Positions 1 through 8,939 of a DNA stretch of 18,060 bases are shown here, piece by piece; the stretch's first letter is position 1; every line of letters starts with the position of its first letter. The stretch covers positions 1-18,060 of the forward strand of contig CANBQJ010000058.1 in NCBI GenBank assembly GCA_947371645.1, read 5' to 3'. Source of the DNA: Burkholderiales bacterium (GTDB lineage Bacteria > Pseudomonadota > Gammaproteobacteria > Burkholderiales > Burkholderiaceae). The position numbers and the translations under genes were made by a program. The notes beneath the pieces were generated by a model. It had not been told where the DNA came from and did no database searches. It saw only the letters and a list, made by a program, of their open reading frames with translations.

Positions 1-671
1 TGGGCCCCAACTTCGACATGAAGCACTTCACGCCGCCTTACAACCCCTGGGACCAGCGCCTGTGCGCCGTGCCCAATGGCGACATGTTCAAGGTGCTGCG
101 CAAGGGCAAGGCCTCGGTGGTGACCGACCACATCGACCGTTTCGTGGACAAGGGCATCCTGCTGAAATCAGGCCAGACGCTCGAGGCCGACATCATCGTC
201 ACCGCCACCGGCCTGAACCTGCGCCTGTTTGGCGGCATGGCCATGTCGGTGGACGGCAAGGCCGTGGACATGAGCAAGCGCATCTCCTACAAGGGCCTGA
301 TGTTCAGCGACCTGCCCAACATGTCCAACACCCTGGGCTACACCAACGCCTCGTGGACGCTGAAGGCCGACCTGATCGCCGAGTACGTGTGCCGCCTGAT
401 CAAGCACATGGACAAGTCCGGCACCCAGATCGCCATGCCGGTGCGCAATGACCCGTCGGTCAAGGAAGCCCCGCTGCTGGACATGAGCTCCGGCTACGTG
501 GCCCGCGCCGCCGACACCCTGCCCAAAGGCGCCGACAAGGCACCCTGGAAGCTCTTCCAGAACTACGCCCTGGACATGGAGCAGCTGCGCAATGGCAAGC
601 TGGAAGATGGCGCGATGACCTTCAGCCGGGCCACGGGCGCGGGCAAGGCCACGCAGCGCAAGGCCGCCTGA
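1..671 (+). CDS. Flavin-containing monooxygenase, C-terminal part (5' end outside window)
   Basis: The frame is open from the left edge (first full codon at base 3) to a TGA at 669-671, leaving 222 residues of a longer protein. The sequence resembles the C-terminal part of FAD-dependent flavin monooxygenases of the Baeyer-Villiger/FMO type. Near the visible N-terminus is the stretch FTPPYNPWDQRLCAVPNGD, followed by the second-nucleotide-domain motif ADIIVTATGLN, the usual acidic-xxx-ATG signature of these enzymes. The later segment GYTNASWTLKADL is also typical. Such enzymes use NADPH and oxygen to oxygenate ketones, amines or sulfides; the substrate cannot be told from this fragment. The N-terminal FAD and NADPH Rossmann motifs lie outside the window. 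An internal ATG at 18 is very unlikely to be the start, because the frame is open upstream and the family is about 500 residues long. A hairpin follows the stop at about 703-732. Confidence 0.85.
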   Translation, partial: GPNFDMKHFTPPYNPWDQRLCAVPNGDMFKVLRKGKASVVTDHIDRFVDKGILLKSGQTLEADIIVTATGLNLRLFGGMAMSVDGKAVDMSKRISYKGLMFSDLPNMSNTLGYTNASWTLKADLIAEYVCRLIKHMDKSGTQIAMPVRNDPSVKEAPLLDMSSGYVARAADTLPKGADKAPWKLFQNYALDMEQLRNGKLEDGAMTFSRATGAGKATQRKAA

Positions 672-702
672 GCGGGGGCGCCACCCACCCGGTAACGCCC
701 CG

Positions 703-740
703 AGGGCCTGCCACCATCGCGGTGCAGGCCCTTGTGCCTT
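703..740 (+). terminator. Probable terminator hairpin after the monooxygenase gene
   Basis: Arms AGGGCCTGC (703-711) and GCAGGCCCT (724-732) pair perfectly over 9 bp. Four further pairs (CACC with GGTG) are possible if the arms shift by one base. The stem starts 31 bases after the monooxygenase stop. The following bases (TTGTGCCTT) are only moderately T-rich, so this is either a weak intrinsic terminator or an mRNA-end stabiliser. Confidence 0.5.
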
Positions 741-811
741 GCGCCCTCGACACCGCTTGCCCCTGCGCAAACCCTGAACGCTGCTGTCGCAGTGGGGTCA
801 CGCCGCTGCGC

Positions 812-817
812 CATAAT
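812..817 (+). promoter_or_regulatory. Possible -10 box for secB-gpsA
   Basis: CATAAT at 812-817 matches five of six bases of the sigma-70 -10 consensus and is the only AT-rich hexamer in the otherwise GC-rich 247-bp gap before secB. No convincing -35 is seen 16-18 bases upstream, so this is a weak prediction. It would give a leader of about 95 bases. Confidence 0.3.
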
Positions 818-918
818 CCACCGCCAGTTTCAGTGGCTTTTTGCGATTGGCTCGGACACCCCCGGCGCATCCCGCGCCCCTGGCTCGCGCACCACACCAA
901 CCCTAGGACATTTTCACC

Positions 919-1377
919 ATGACCGACCAGGCCAACCAGCCCAGCTTCGCCATCCAACGCATCTACCTGAAGGACATGTCCCTGGAGCTGCCCAACGCCC
1001 CCGCCATCCTGCTGGAGCAAGGCAACCCCCAGATCGACGTGAACCTGGGCCTGCATGCCGAAACCGTGGTCGAAGGCGCCATCTATGAGGTGTCCGTGAC
1101 CGCCACCGTGACCGCCAAGCTCAACGACAAGGTGCTGTTCCTGATCGAGGCCAAGCAAGCCGGCCTGTTCGAGATCCGCAACGTGCCGCAAGACCAGATG
1201 CAGCCGATCATCTCCATCGCCTGCCCGCAGATCGTCTATCCCTACCTGCGTGCCACCGTGGCCGACGTGCTCAACCGCACCGGCTTCCCTCCCGTGCACC
1301 TGACCGAAGTGAACTTCCAGGCCATGTACGAAGCGCAGCTGCAGCAAGCCGCTGCCGGCCAGGTCGGCCAAGCCTGA
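919..1377 (+). CDS. secB: SecB, cytoplasmic protein-export chaperone
   Basis: This 152-residue protein has the length and sequence of SecB throughout. SecB tetramers hold secretory preproteins unfolded in the cytoplasm and deliver them to SecA at the SecYEG channel. Recognisable segments are [19 protein letters not shown] near the N-terminus, the central beta strands around [29 protein letters not shown], and [29 protein letters not shown], the conserved C-terminal half that forms the tetramer and SecA-contact surface. The ATG at 919 is preceded by TAGGA about ten bases upstream. gpsA follows after only 10 bases, so the two genes are likely cotranscribed. The secB-gpsA pairing is common in proteobacteria. 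The periplasmic binding proteins and porin encoded further along are typical SecB-dependent or Sec-dependent clients. Confidence 0.98.
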   Translation: MTDQANQPSFAIQRIYLKDMSLELPNAPAILLEQGNPQIDVNLGLHAETVVEGAIYEVSVTATVTAKLNDKVLFLIEAKQAGLFEIRNVPQDQMQPIISIACPQIVYPYLRATVADVLNRTGFPPVHLTEVNFQAMYEAQLQQAAAGQVGQA

Positions 1378-1387
1378 ACAGGGCTGG

Positions 1388-2392
1388 ATGACTCAGTCCG
1401 CCCGGCCCATCGCCGTGCTGGGCGCGGGCGCCTGGGGCACCGCGCTGGCCATCAGCGCGGCGCGCCACAACCCGCAGGTGAGCCTGTGGGCGCGCGACGC
1501 CGCGCAGGTCGCCGACATGGCGCAAGCCCGGCGAAACGTGCGCTACCTGCCCGAGGTCAGCTTTCCTGAGGGCCTGGCCCTGAGCAGCGACTTCGCCGCC
1601 ACCGTCAACCAGGTCACCCAGGGCCAGGGCCTGTTGATCCTGGCCTCACCCATGGCCGGCCTGGCCGAGTTGCTGGCCCGACTGCCCGATGGTGCGCAGG
1701 CCTTGTGGCTCTGCAAGGGTTTCGAGAAGGGCACGGGGCGGCTGGGCCACGAGGTCGCGCAGGCCGTTCGGCCGCAGGTGCGTTCGGGCGTGCTCTCAGG
1801 GCCCAGCTTTGCGCAAGAGGTGGCACTGGGCCAGCCCACCGCCTTGGTGGCCGCCAGCGCCGACGCCCAGCTCACGGAAGCCGCGGTCGCGGCCTTCCAC
1901 AGCGACACGCTGCGCGTCTACACCTCGTCCGACCCGGTGGGTGTGGAGGTGGGCGGCGCGGTGAAGAACGTGCTGGCGATCGCCACGGGCATCGTCGACG
2001 GCATGAACCTGGGGCTCAACGCCCGGGCCGCGCTCATCACGCGTGGCCTGGCCGAGATGACCCGGCTGGGCCTGGCCCTGGGCGCCAGGCCCGACACCTT
2101 CATGGGGCTGTCTGGCCTGGGTGACCTGGTGCTGACGGCCACGGGCCACCTGTCTCGCAACCGCAGCGTGGGCCTGCAACTGGCCACGGGCAAGCCGCTG
2201 GCCACCATCGTGGCCGAACTGGGCCATGTGGCCGAAGGCGTCTACAGCGCCGCCACGGTGTGGCAACGCGCGCAGCAACTGGGCGTGGCCATGCCCATCA
2301 CCGAAGCGGTGGTGGCCTTGCTGGATGGCCGCTTGACGCCGGCTCAGGCCGTGGGCGCGCTGATGCGCCGCGAGTCCAAGGCAGAGAGCTGA
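1388..2392 (+). CDS. gpsA: NAD(P)H-dependent glycerol-3-phosphate dehydrogenase
   Basis: This cytoplasmic enzyme reduces dihydroxyacetone phosphate to sn-glycerol-3-phosphate, the backbone for phospholipid synthesis. The 334-residue product is full family length. The Rossmann motif [12 protein letters not shown] lies at residues 10-21 (GAGAWG at 12-17). LCKGFE at 108-113 contains the first conserved lysine (K110). [18 protein letters not shown] follows at about 137-154. The catalytic lysine is K193 in [14 protein letters not shown]. The substrate-binding loop [20 protein letters not shown] at about 240-259 ends in the conserved S-R-N. The ATG at 1388 has a short AGGGC upstream and begins 10 bases after secB, suggesting cotranscription. 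The gene ends 23 bases before the convergent trmL stop. Confidence 0.98.
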   Translation: MTQSARPIAVLGAGAWGTALAISAARHNPQVSLWARDAAQVADMAQARRNVRYLPEVSFPEGLALSSDFAATVNQVTQGQGLLILASPMAGLAELLARLPDGAQALWLCKGFEKGTGRLGHEVAQAVRPQVRSGVLSGPSFAQEVALGQPTALVAASADAQLTEAAVAAFHSDTLRVYTSSDPVGVEVGGAVKNVLAIATGIVDGMNLGLNARAALITRGLAEMTRLGLALGARPDTFMGLSGLGDLVLTATGHLSRNRSVGLQLATGKPLATIVAELGHVAEGVYSAATVWQRAQQLGVAMPITEAVVALLDGRLTPAQAVGALMRRESKAES

Positions 2393-2408
2393 AGCCGCGA
2401 ACCACGCC

Positions 2409-2422
2409 GGGCTGATCAGCCC
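2409..2422. terminator. Palindrome between convergent gpsA and trmL
   Basis: GGGCTGATCAGCCC is a perfect 14-bp palindrome whose right half contains the trmL stop codon (2416-2418). It lies 17 bases past the gpsA stop. Flanking CGCC (2405-2408) and GGCG (2428-2431) could extend it with a bulge. Its position between facing genes suits a bidirectional transcript end, but neither strand has a T-run after it and the hairpin has no free loop, so function is uncertain. Confidence 0.35.
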
Positions 2423-2886
2423 CCGCCGGCGTAGCCGTTCTGGCGCCAGGCCTCGAACACCGCCACCGCCACCGCATTGCTCAGGTTGAGGCTGCGCTGG
2501 TCGGTCTGCATGGGCAGGCGCACGCGCTGTGCCGTGGGGAAGGTCTCGCGCAAGGCCGGGTCCAGGCCGCGGGTCTCGCAACCAAACACCAGCCAGTCGC
2601 CTGGCCGCCAGTCGGGCTCGTGAAAGGGCCGGCTGCCGCGCGTGGTGAAGGCGAACATGCGGCTGGCGTCGGGCTGTTCGCGGTCCAGGAAGGCCTGCCA
2701 GCTGGCGTGGCGCTGGACGCTGGCGTACTCGTGGTAGTCCAGGCCGGCTCGGCGCAGCAGCTTGTCGTCCATGGAGAAACCCAGGGGCTCGATGAGGTGC
2801 AGCGCGCAGCCGGTGTTGGCCGCCAGGCGGATGACGTTGCCCGTGTTGGGCGGGATCTCGGGTTCGACCAGGACGATGCGGAACAT
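2416..2886 (-). CDS. trmL: tRNA (cytidine/uridine-34-2'-O)-methyltransferase TrmL
   Basis: TrmL transfers a methyl group from S-adenosylmethionine to the 2'-hydroxyl of the wobble base 34 of leucine tRNAs (CAA and UAA anticodons). The protein is of the small, single-domain SPOUT type with a deep trefoil knot. Starting at the ATG ending at 2886 gives 156 residues and matches the family from its first residues: MFRIVLVEPEIPPNTGNVIR, then the conserved RRAGLDYHEY, FGCETRGLD (the SAM-loop glycine-rich motif) and LNLSNAVAVAVFEAWRQ in the knot. An in-frame ATG three codons earlier (2895) would add only MAP. No strong ribosome binding site favours either. The gene lies 37 bases downstream of the HDOD gene on the same strand and may be cotranscribed with it. 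Confidence 0.95.
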   Translation of the reverse strand: MFRIVLVEPEIPPNTGNVIRLAANTGCALHLIEPLGFSMDDKLLRRAGLDYHEYASVQRHASWQAFLDREQPDASRMFAFTTRGSRPFHEPDWRPGDWLVFGCETRGLDPALRETFPTAQRVRLPMQTDQRSLNLSNAVAVAVFEAWRQNGYAGGG

Positions 2887-2923
2887 GGGCGCCATTATCG
2901 GTGGCGACCGGCCTGACGCGGCG

Positions 2924-4786
2924 TCACTGCCCAGTGGTCTGCTTGAAGGCCATCACGGCCTGGTTGCGCAAGGTGCGCAGCAGCGAGAGCTCCTTGTCGC
3001 GCACCTGAAAGCCGTTGGCGCGGGCCTGGTCGGCGTAGATGAGGCCCAGCACCACGTCGGGCTGGCCCTTGCGCCGCAAGGTCAGGGGCAGCAGCAGGAA
3101 GCTGGGGGCAGCCACCTGCTGCTTGAACCAGGCCGGCAGGCGCGGGGCCACGCTGGGCACGCTGGCGTCATCGATCAACAGGTCGGCGTTCTTGAGGCAG
3201 ACCACGCTGAAGAGGTCGGGGGCCACGCCCGGCTGCGGGCTCAAGGGCACTTTGAAAACAGACTTGATGGTGTCGACCTGCAGGCCGATGCCCATGCGCC
3301 CCAGCAACTGGTTGCTGCGCGGATCACGCAGGCAAAACAGCACGCGCTGACACTGCATGGCGCGGTACATGGTCTCCAGGATCATGTGCAGCACGTCGTT
3401 GAGCTTGTAGCCCTCCAGCAGCGTGTTGGTCAGGTCCTGGATGCCGTTGGTCAGCACATTGGCCACGCTCTGGTCGGGCAGCGGCATCGGCGCCGTCAAG
3501 GCGGGGCTTTGCTCGGGCAGCGACAGGCTGCCGTCGTAGGCACCCACCGTGGTGGCGGCGTAGGCCTGATCGCTGAAGCCATCGGGTGCCGAGCCCTCGC
3601 CCGCGAGCGGCACCTGGCCTGCGCCGGAGCGTGGGCGAGACCAGGCGGCGTGCTCACCCGACACGGCGTCGGAGGCGGCGGCACCCCGCGTCTGATGCAC
3701 CAGCGGGATGCCGTCGGGGCCGGTCTCCGGCGCGGTGGGCAGCACTTGGGGCGTGTCCACATAGAAGTGGTCAACCAGGCGTTCGGCCTGCGGGTCGTCG
3801 GGCACGGTGAAGTTCAGGGCCTCGGTGAGCTCGGCCATGCGGTGGCGGGCGCGCCCGGCGGCGTTTTGCAGGTCTTCGCCGCGCAAGTCCAGCGCAGCGG
3901 CGTACTGGCTTTGCAAACGGCCCAGGGCTTCGCCCAGGCCGGCGGGGTCGGTGCGCATCAGGCAATCGGTGGCGTCGTTGGTCAGGCTGGCCAGCCACCA
4001 GTGGTGGTCCTGGCGCCCGCGCACCGAGCGCTTGGGCACGTCGCCCGTGGGGGTGGCCATGCAGTCGCGCAGGTTTTGCGGCAGGCCCCACATCTGGCCC
4101 ACCTTGTCGGCCAGCTGGTCCAGGCTCACGCCCAGCACCTTCTGGGCAGCGGCGCGCTCGTCCAGGCCAGGCTGGCCATCGGGGCCAGGCTTGCACAGGT
4201 CGCGGATCTGATCGGCGTCATCCGGCAGGTAGTAGGCCACCAGCAGCCGCCCCAGGTTGCGAAACAGCGCGCCCAGGTAGGCCTGTTCGGCCTCCTTGCT
4301 GGTGGCGCTGAGTTCGCTGGCCAGGGTACCGGCCATGACGGTGCGCAGGAATTCGGTGCGCAGCTGGTGGGCGTGGGCCTTGTCCTGCATGCGGTCCAGC
4401 AACATGAGCGACAGGGCCATGTTGCGCACGCCACCGGCGCCGATGAGTGCCACCGCCCTCGACACGGTGCTGATGGGGTCGGTGCCCGCACGCCGGTAGT
4501 GCGCGGTGTTGACCACGCGCAGCAGCTTCTGGGTGAGCGCCACATCGCGCAAGACCTCGTCGGTCAGGGCCTGCATGCTGTCGGTTTCGGATTGCGACAT
4601 GGCCTGCACGCGCGACACCGAGGTGGACAGCGCGGGGAAGTCGCTCTTGAAGCGCATGCGCCGCAGGAGATAGTCCAGCGTGAGGTCGGCCTCCTTGCGG
4701 CCGGCCGCCTGAGCAGCCGCAGGCGCCAGGGCACCGTCGCCCTGTGTGGCGGGCGGCTCGGACATGGATGAAATGGGTGGGGGCAT
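2924..4786 (-). CDS. HDOD-domain signalling protein with C-terminal GAF-like domain
   Basis: This is a 620-residue predicted cytoplasmic protein with no signal peptide or membrane segment. Residues 1-34 are a proline/alanine-rich tail. Residues 35 to about 250 form an HDOD domain (LTLDYLLRRMRFKSDFPAL, then LRDVALTQKLLRVVNTAHYR, AVALIGAGGVRNMALSLML, and YLGALFRNLGRLLVAYYLP). HDOD domains are HD-like folds that have lost the metal-binding HD pair and act as protein-interaction modules in signalling. Residues 340-440 are a low-complexity linker. Residues 445-615 look like a GAF sensor domain (MQCQRVLFCLRDPRSNQLLGRMG and VLGLIYADQ). The frame is open to 4858, but the ATG at 4786 is chosen because GGAG lies seven bases upstream. 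The partner and ligand are unknown. The gene sits between the sugar operon and trmL, both on the same strand. Confidence 0.85.
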   Translation of the reverse strand: MPPPISSMSEPPATQGDGALAPAAAQAAGRKEADLTLDYLLRRMRFKSDFPALSTSVSRVQAMSQSETDSMQALTDEVLRDVALTQKLLRVVNTAHYRRAGTDPISTVSRAVALIGAGGVRNMALSLMLLDRMQDKAHAHQLRTEFLRTVMAGTLASELSATSKEAEQAYLGALFRNLGRLLVAYYLPDDADQIRDLCKPGPDGQPGLDERAAAQKVLGVSLDQLADKVGQMWGLPQNLRDCMATPTGDVPKRSVRGRQDHHWWLASLTNDATDCLMRTDPAGLGEALGRLQSQYAAALDLRGEDLQNAAGRARHRMAELTEALNFTVPDDPQAERLVDHFYVDTPQVLPTAPETGPDGIPLVHQTRGAAASDAVSGEHAAWSRPRSGAGQVPLAGEGSAPDGFSDQAYAATTVGAYDGSLSLPEQSPALTAPMPLPDQSVANVLTNGIQDLTNTLLEGYKLNDVLHMILETMYRAMQCQRVLFCLRDPRSNQLLGRMGIGLQVDTIKSVFKVPLSPQPGVAPDLFSVVCLKNADLLIDDASVPSVAPRLPAWFKQQVAAPSFLLLPLTLRRKGQPDVVLGLIYADQARANGFQVRDKELSLLRTLRNQAVMAFKQTTGQ

Positions 4787-4807
4787 GGGAGGTCTCCACC
4801 CTGGATT

Positions 4808-4823
4808 GGGCCTCAAAAGGCCC
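4808..4823 (-). other. Short hairpin in the leader of the HDOD gene
   Basis: GGGCCT (4808-4813) and AGGCCC (4818-4823) pair perfectly around a four-base loop (TTTG on the minus strand). The hairpin lies 21 bases upstream of the chosen start and just ahead of the Shine-Dalgarno GGAG. It could influence translation initiation, or it may be chance in GC-rich DNA. Confidence 0.35.
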
Positions 4824-4909
4824 TGGCTTGAAAGCGGGATAGGGCCGGCTGGGGCCACCTTGTTCAGCCGATGAAGCTCGGATCTTCGGTCAATGTGAAA
4901 TTTTCCCGC

Positions 4910-4926
4910 GGCGCCGGTGAGGCGCC
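4910..4926 (-). terminator. Hairpin directly after the glucokinase stop
   Basis: GGCGCC, five bases, GGCGCC form a 6-bp GC-only stem beginning one base after the glucokinase stop codon. On the minus strand it is followed by GCGGGAAAATTTC rather than a clean T-run. It may mark the end of the sugar operon as a weak or Rho-assisted terminator. Confidence 0.4.
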
Positions 4927-4927
4927 C

Positions 4928-5934
4928 TCAGCGCAGGGCCTGGCTGACGCCCAGCAGGGCCGGCGACACCTCGGCGTGGATGACGAAGACCGGCACCTCG
5001 CGCACCAGGGTCGACAGCCGGCCTTTGGCATCAAACCGAGCGCGAAAGGGTGAGCGGTCAAACCAGTCGCCCAGGCGGGGCACGATGCCGCCGCCGATGT
5101 AGATGCCACCGCGTGCGCCCAGCAGCAAGGCCAGGTCGCCGGCGGCACTGCCCAGCAGGGCACAGAAGGTGTCGAGCGCCTGCACGCACACGGGGCACTG
5201 GGCGGCCAGGGCCGCCTGCACGATGGCGGCGGCGCTGCGCTCGCTCAGCCTGGCGGACTGGCCCATCACGGTCTCCAGCGCGGCCAGCAGGTTGAGCAGG
5301 CCGGGCCCGGAGAGCACACGCTCCAGCGACACGCGCCCTTGGAAGCGCTGCTGCAGGGCGCGCAGCACGCCGATCTCCAGCTCGGTCTCCGGCGCCAGCG
5401 ACAGGTGGCCACCTTCACCCTGGATGGGCGCCCACTGCACGCCGCCGGGCAAAGCCAGAGGCACCAGGCCGCCCATGCCCAGGCCGGTGCCCGCGCCCAG
5501 CACGCCGATGGCCTGGCCACTTGAAGCGGCCTGCGGGCCCACGCCCATCAGGCGGCGCTCGTGCGGCTGCAAGAGCGGGATGGCCAGGGCCAGGGCGGTG
5601 AAGTCGTTGATGACCACGAGTTCCTGCAGGGCCAGCGCGCGGCACAAGGCCTCGGTGGAAAACGACCAGTGGTGGTTGGTCATCTGCACCAGGTCGCCGT
5701 TGATGGGGTTGGCGATGCCCATGGCGCAGCGGCGCGGCAAACCGCGGCCGGGGCGCGCCGTCCGGGCCAGGTAGGCGCGCATGGCCGCTTCGATGGTGGC
5801 GAAGTCGGCACAGGGCAAGGTGAGCACGTCCTGCAAAGGCGCACCGGGCCCATCCTGCCAGGCGAAGCGGGCGTTGGTGCCGCCGATGTCGGCCAGCAGG
5901 CGGGTGTCGGTGTGCAAGGCGATCATGTCGCCCA

Positions 5935-5938
<4 letters not shown>
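4928..5938 (-). CDS. glk: Glucokinase (Glk family)
   Basis: The enzyme phosphorylates cytoplasmic glucose with ATP to glucose-6-phosphate, feeding the Entner-Doudoroff or pentose phosphate route. The 336-residue product matches bacterial Glk over its length. The phosphate-binding motif LLADIGGTNARFAW is at residues 14-27. INDFTALALAIP is at 110-121 with the catalytic aspartate D112. LGAGTGLGMG is at 148-157, GEGGH at 174-178, LSGPGLLNL at 209-217 and GGIYIGGGIVPR at 277-288. The ATG at 5938 overlaps the TGA of the upstream ATPase gene as ATGA, implying translational coupling. In-frame ATGs at 5935 and 5926 are alternatives that shorten the N-terminus by up to four residues. It is the last gene of the sugar importer operon, which strongly suggests the imported sugar is glucose or is converted to it. 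Confidence 0.96.
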
Positions 5939-7023
<1,085 letters not shown>

Positions 7024-7034
7024 GAAGATTCCTT

Positions 7035-7898
7035 TCAACCCTTGACGGCACCAGCCGTCAGACCGCGCACAAAGTACTTGCCGGCCACGATGTAGACGAA
7101 GAGCGTGGGCAGGCCGGCGATCATCGCTGCGGCCATGTCCACGTTGTATTCCTTGACCGAGCTGGAGGTGTTGGCCAGGTTGTTGAGGCCCACCGTCAGC
7201 GGCTTGGAGTCGGTGCTGGAAAAGACCACGCCGAAGAGGAAGTCGTTCCAGATCTGGGTGAACTGCCAGATCAAGGTCACGACCAGGATGGGCGTGGACA
7301 GCGGCAGCACGATGCGCCAGAAGATGCGCCAGAAGCCGGCGCCGTCCAGCATGGCGGCCTTGATGAGTTCATCGGGCAAGGCCGCGTAGTAGTTGCGGAA
7401 GAACAGCGTGGTGCTGGGCAGGCCGCACAGCAAGTGCACCAGGATCAGACCCCAGATGGAGCTGGCCAGGCCCAGGTAGCCCAGCACCTGCGACATGGGC
7501 AGCAAGATGACCTGCAGCGGCATGAACACGCCAAAGAGCATCAGCGCAAACAGCGTCTCGCTGCCACGGAAGCGCCACTTGGTCAGCACATAGCCATTGA
7601 GCGCACCCAGCGTGGTGGAGATCAGCACCGCCGGCACCACCATGTAGACCGAGTTCATGAAGTAGGGCTTGAGGCCGCCGCAGTCCGTGCCCGTGCAGGC
7701 GCTGGACCAGGCCTTGGCCCAGGCCTCCAGGGTGATGGCGTGCGGCAGGGCCAGCAGGCTGCCTTCGCGGATCTCGTCCATGCTCTTGAATGAGGTGGAC
7801 AGCATCACGTAGAGCGGCGCCAGGAAGAAGCCGGCCAGGCCCAGCAGCACGGCCCACAGCAGCGCGCGTGTCCAGTCGAAAGGAGGTTGTTGTGTCAT
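7035..7898 (-). CDS. gtsC: Sugar ABC transporter permease, MalG/GtsC type
   Basis: This inner-membrane permease of the carbohydrate uptake transporter-1 family has 287 residues and about six hydrophobic helices (first at residues 13-33). The EAA loop that docks onto the ATPase is ELIKAAMLDGAGFWRIFWRIVLPL at about 177-200. LYVMLSTSFKSMDEI near the N-terminus is typical of the MalG half of such pairs. The frame is open well upstream, but the extra N-terminal sequence is low-quality, proline/serine-rich read-through within the preceding gene. The ATG at 7898 fits the family, with GAGG about nine bases upstream. It begins 10 bases after the preceding permease and is followed closely by the ATPase gene. 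The name gtsC follows from the GtsA-like binding protein of the same operon. Confidence 0.92.
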   Translation of the reverse strand: MTQQPPFDWTRALLWAVLLGLAGFFLAPLYVMLSTSFKSMDEIREGSLLALPHAITLEAWAKAWSSACTGTDCGGLKPYFMNSVYMVVPAVLISTTLGALNGYVLTKWRFRGSETLFALMLFGVFMPLQVILLPMSQVLGYLGLASSIWGLILVHLLCGLPSTTLFFRNYYAALPDELIKAAMLDGAGFWRIFWRIVLPLSTPILVVTLIWQFTQIWNDFLFGVVFSSTDSKPLTVGLNNLANTSSSVKEYNVDMAAAMIAGLPTLFVYIVAGKYFVRGLTAGAVKG

Positions 7899-7908
7899 CT
7901 CGGAGCCC

Positions 7909-8796
7909 TCACTGGCGCTGCTGCGAACGCAGCTCGCTGTAGAGGTAAGGCACCACGATGGCGGCCACGGTGGCCAGCATGACGGTGGCAGAGGCTGCGC
8001 CCAGGTTGATCTGGCCGCGGGTGAAGGCGGTGGCGTACATGAAGGTGGCGGGCATGTCGGTGGCGAAACCCGGGCCACCAGCGGTGAGCGCCATGACCAG
8101 GTCGAAGCTCTTGATCGCGATGTGGGCCATCACCATCAGCGTGGAGAAGAACACCGGGCGCAGGCTGGGCACCAGGATGCGCCAGTAGATGCGGGGCGTG
8201 GAGGCACCGTCCAGTTGGGCGGCCTTGATGATCGAGTCGTCGATGCCGCGCAGGCCGGCCAGGAACAGGGCCATCACGAAGCCGGCGCTTTGCCAGATGC
8301 CGGCAATGGCCACGCAGTAGATGGCGCGGTCCGGGTCGACGATCCAGTCGAAGCGGAAGTTGGCAAAGCCCCAGGACTGCACCATGTGCTCCACACCCAG
8401 GCCGGGGTTGAGGATCCACTTCCAGGCCGCACCGGTGACGATGAAGCTCAAGGCCATGGGATAGAGGTAGATGGTGCGCAGCACACCTTCGGCGCGGATC
8501 TTCTGGTCCAGCAGGATGGCCAGGAAGAGCCCCAGGCCCATGGCGCCGCCCAGGAACAGGGTGCCGAAGACCAGCAGGTTCTTGGCGGACTGCAGGAAGC
8601 GGTCGTTGTCCAGCAGCTGCAGGTAGGCGCCGAAGCCCTGGAATTCATAGTTGGGCATCAGGCGCGAAGCCGACACCGAGAACCAGCCGTTCCAGGCGAT
8701 GAGCCCGTAGATGAACAGCAGGGAGAGCGCGAAGCTTGGCGCCACCACCAGGCGGGGCAGCCAATCCGTGCGGGTGGCGCGGGAGGGTGTGGTCAT
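7909..8796 (-). CDS. gtsB: Sugar ABC transporter permease, MalF/GtsB type
   Basis: This is the partner inner-membrane permease, 295 residues from the ATG at 8796. It has a first membrane helix at about 15-37 and several more to the C-terminus. The EAA loop SIIKAAQLDGASTPRIYWRI is at 188-207. The domain is of the MalF type but without MalF's large periplasmic insertion, as in GtsB-like glucose/mannose permeases. The context AGFVMALFLAGLRGIDD just ahead of the EAA loop is conserved in this subgroup. The start lacks a good Shine-Dalgarno. A GTG 18 codons earlier (8850) is possible, but its extra residues do not look membrane-like or conserved. A 140-bp gap containing a strong stem-loop separates it from the binding-protein gene upstream. 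Confidence 0.92.
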   Translation of the reverse strand: MTTPSRATRTDWLPRLVVAPSFALSLLFIYGLIAWNGWFSVSASRLMPNYEFQGFGAYLQLLDNDRFLQSAKNLLVFGTLFLGGAMGLGLFLAILLDQKIRAEGVLRTIYLYPMALSFIVTGAAWKWILNPGLGVEHMVQSWGFANFRFDWIVDPDRAIYCVAIAGIWQSAGFVMALFLAGLRGIDDSIIKAAQLDGASTPRIYWRILVPSLRPVFFSTLMVMAHIAIKSFDLVMALTAGGPGFATDMPATFMYATAFTRGQINLGAASATVMLATVAAIVVPYLYSELRSQQRQ

Positions 8797-8878
8797 GTCA
8801 ATGCAGGCAGCTGGGGTGACACCTGCCAGGTGAGGTTGCCCTGATGGCACCCGGGATGGGGGCCACCTGTGGCGACAA

Positions 8879-8906
8879 GGGTCAGCAGCCTTGTGGGCGC
8901 TGACCC
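8879..8906 (-). other. Intercistronic stem-loop between binding protein and permease genes
   Basis: GGGTCAGC (8879-8886) and GCTGACCC (8899-8906) form a perfect 8-bp stem. The loop can add three further pairs (GCC with GGC) next to a single bulged base. It lies 30 bases downstream of the binding-protein stop in the 140-bp gap. No T-run follows. Such structures in ABC operons commonly protect the upstream mRNA segment or partly terminate transcription, giving more binding protein than permease. Confidence 0.6.
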
Positions 8907-8919
8907 CTGGTCTTGGGCG

Positions 8920-8939
8920 ATCAGGCCATCAGGCCATCA
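8920..8939 (-). repeat. 8-bp tandem repeat at the binding-protein stop codon
   Basis: On the minus strand TGATGGCC occurs twice in tandem and is followed by a third TGA. The first TGA is the stop codon (8937-8939). Because the period is 8, the three TGA triplets fall in all three reading frames. Confidence 0.7.

Noticed and set aside
2762..4771. 669-codon open frame on the plus strand opposite the HDOD gene
   Set aside because: Composition shadow in GC-rich DNA. Its product is glycine, histidine, glutamine and alanine-rich with no domain, while the opposite strand encodes clear HDOD and GAF domains.
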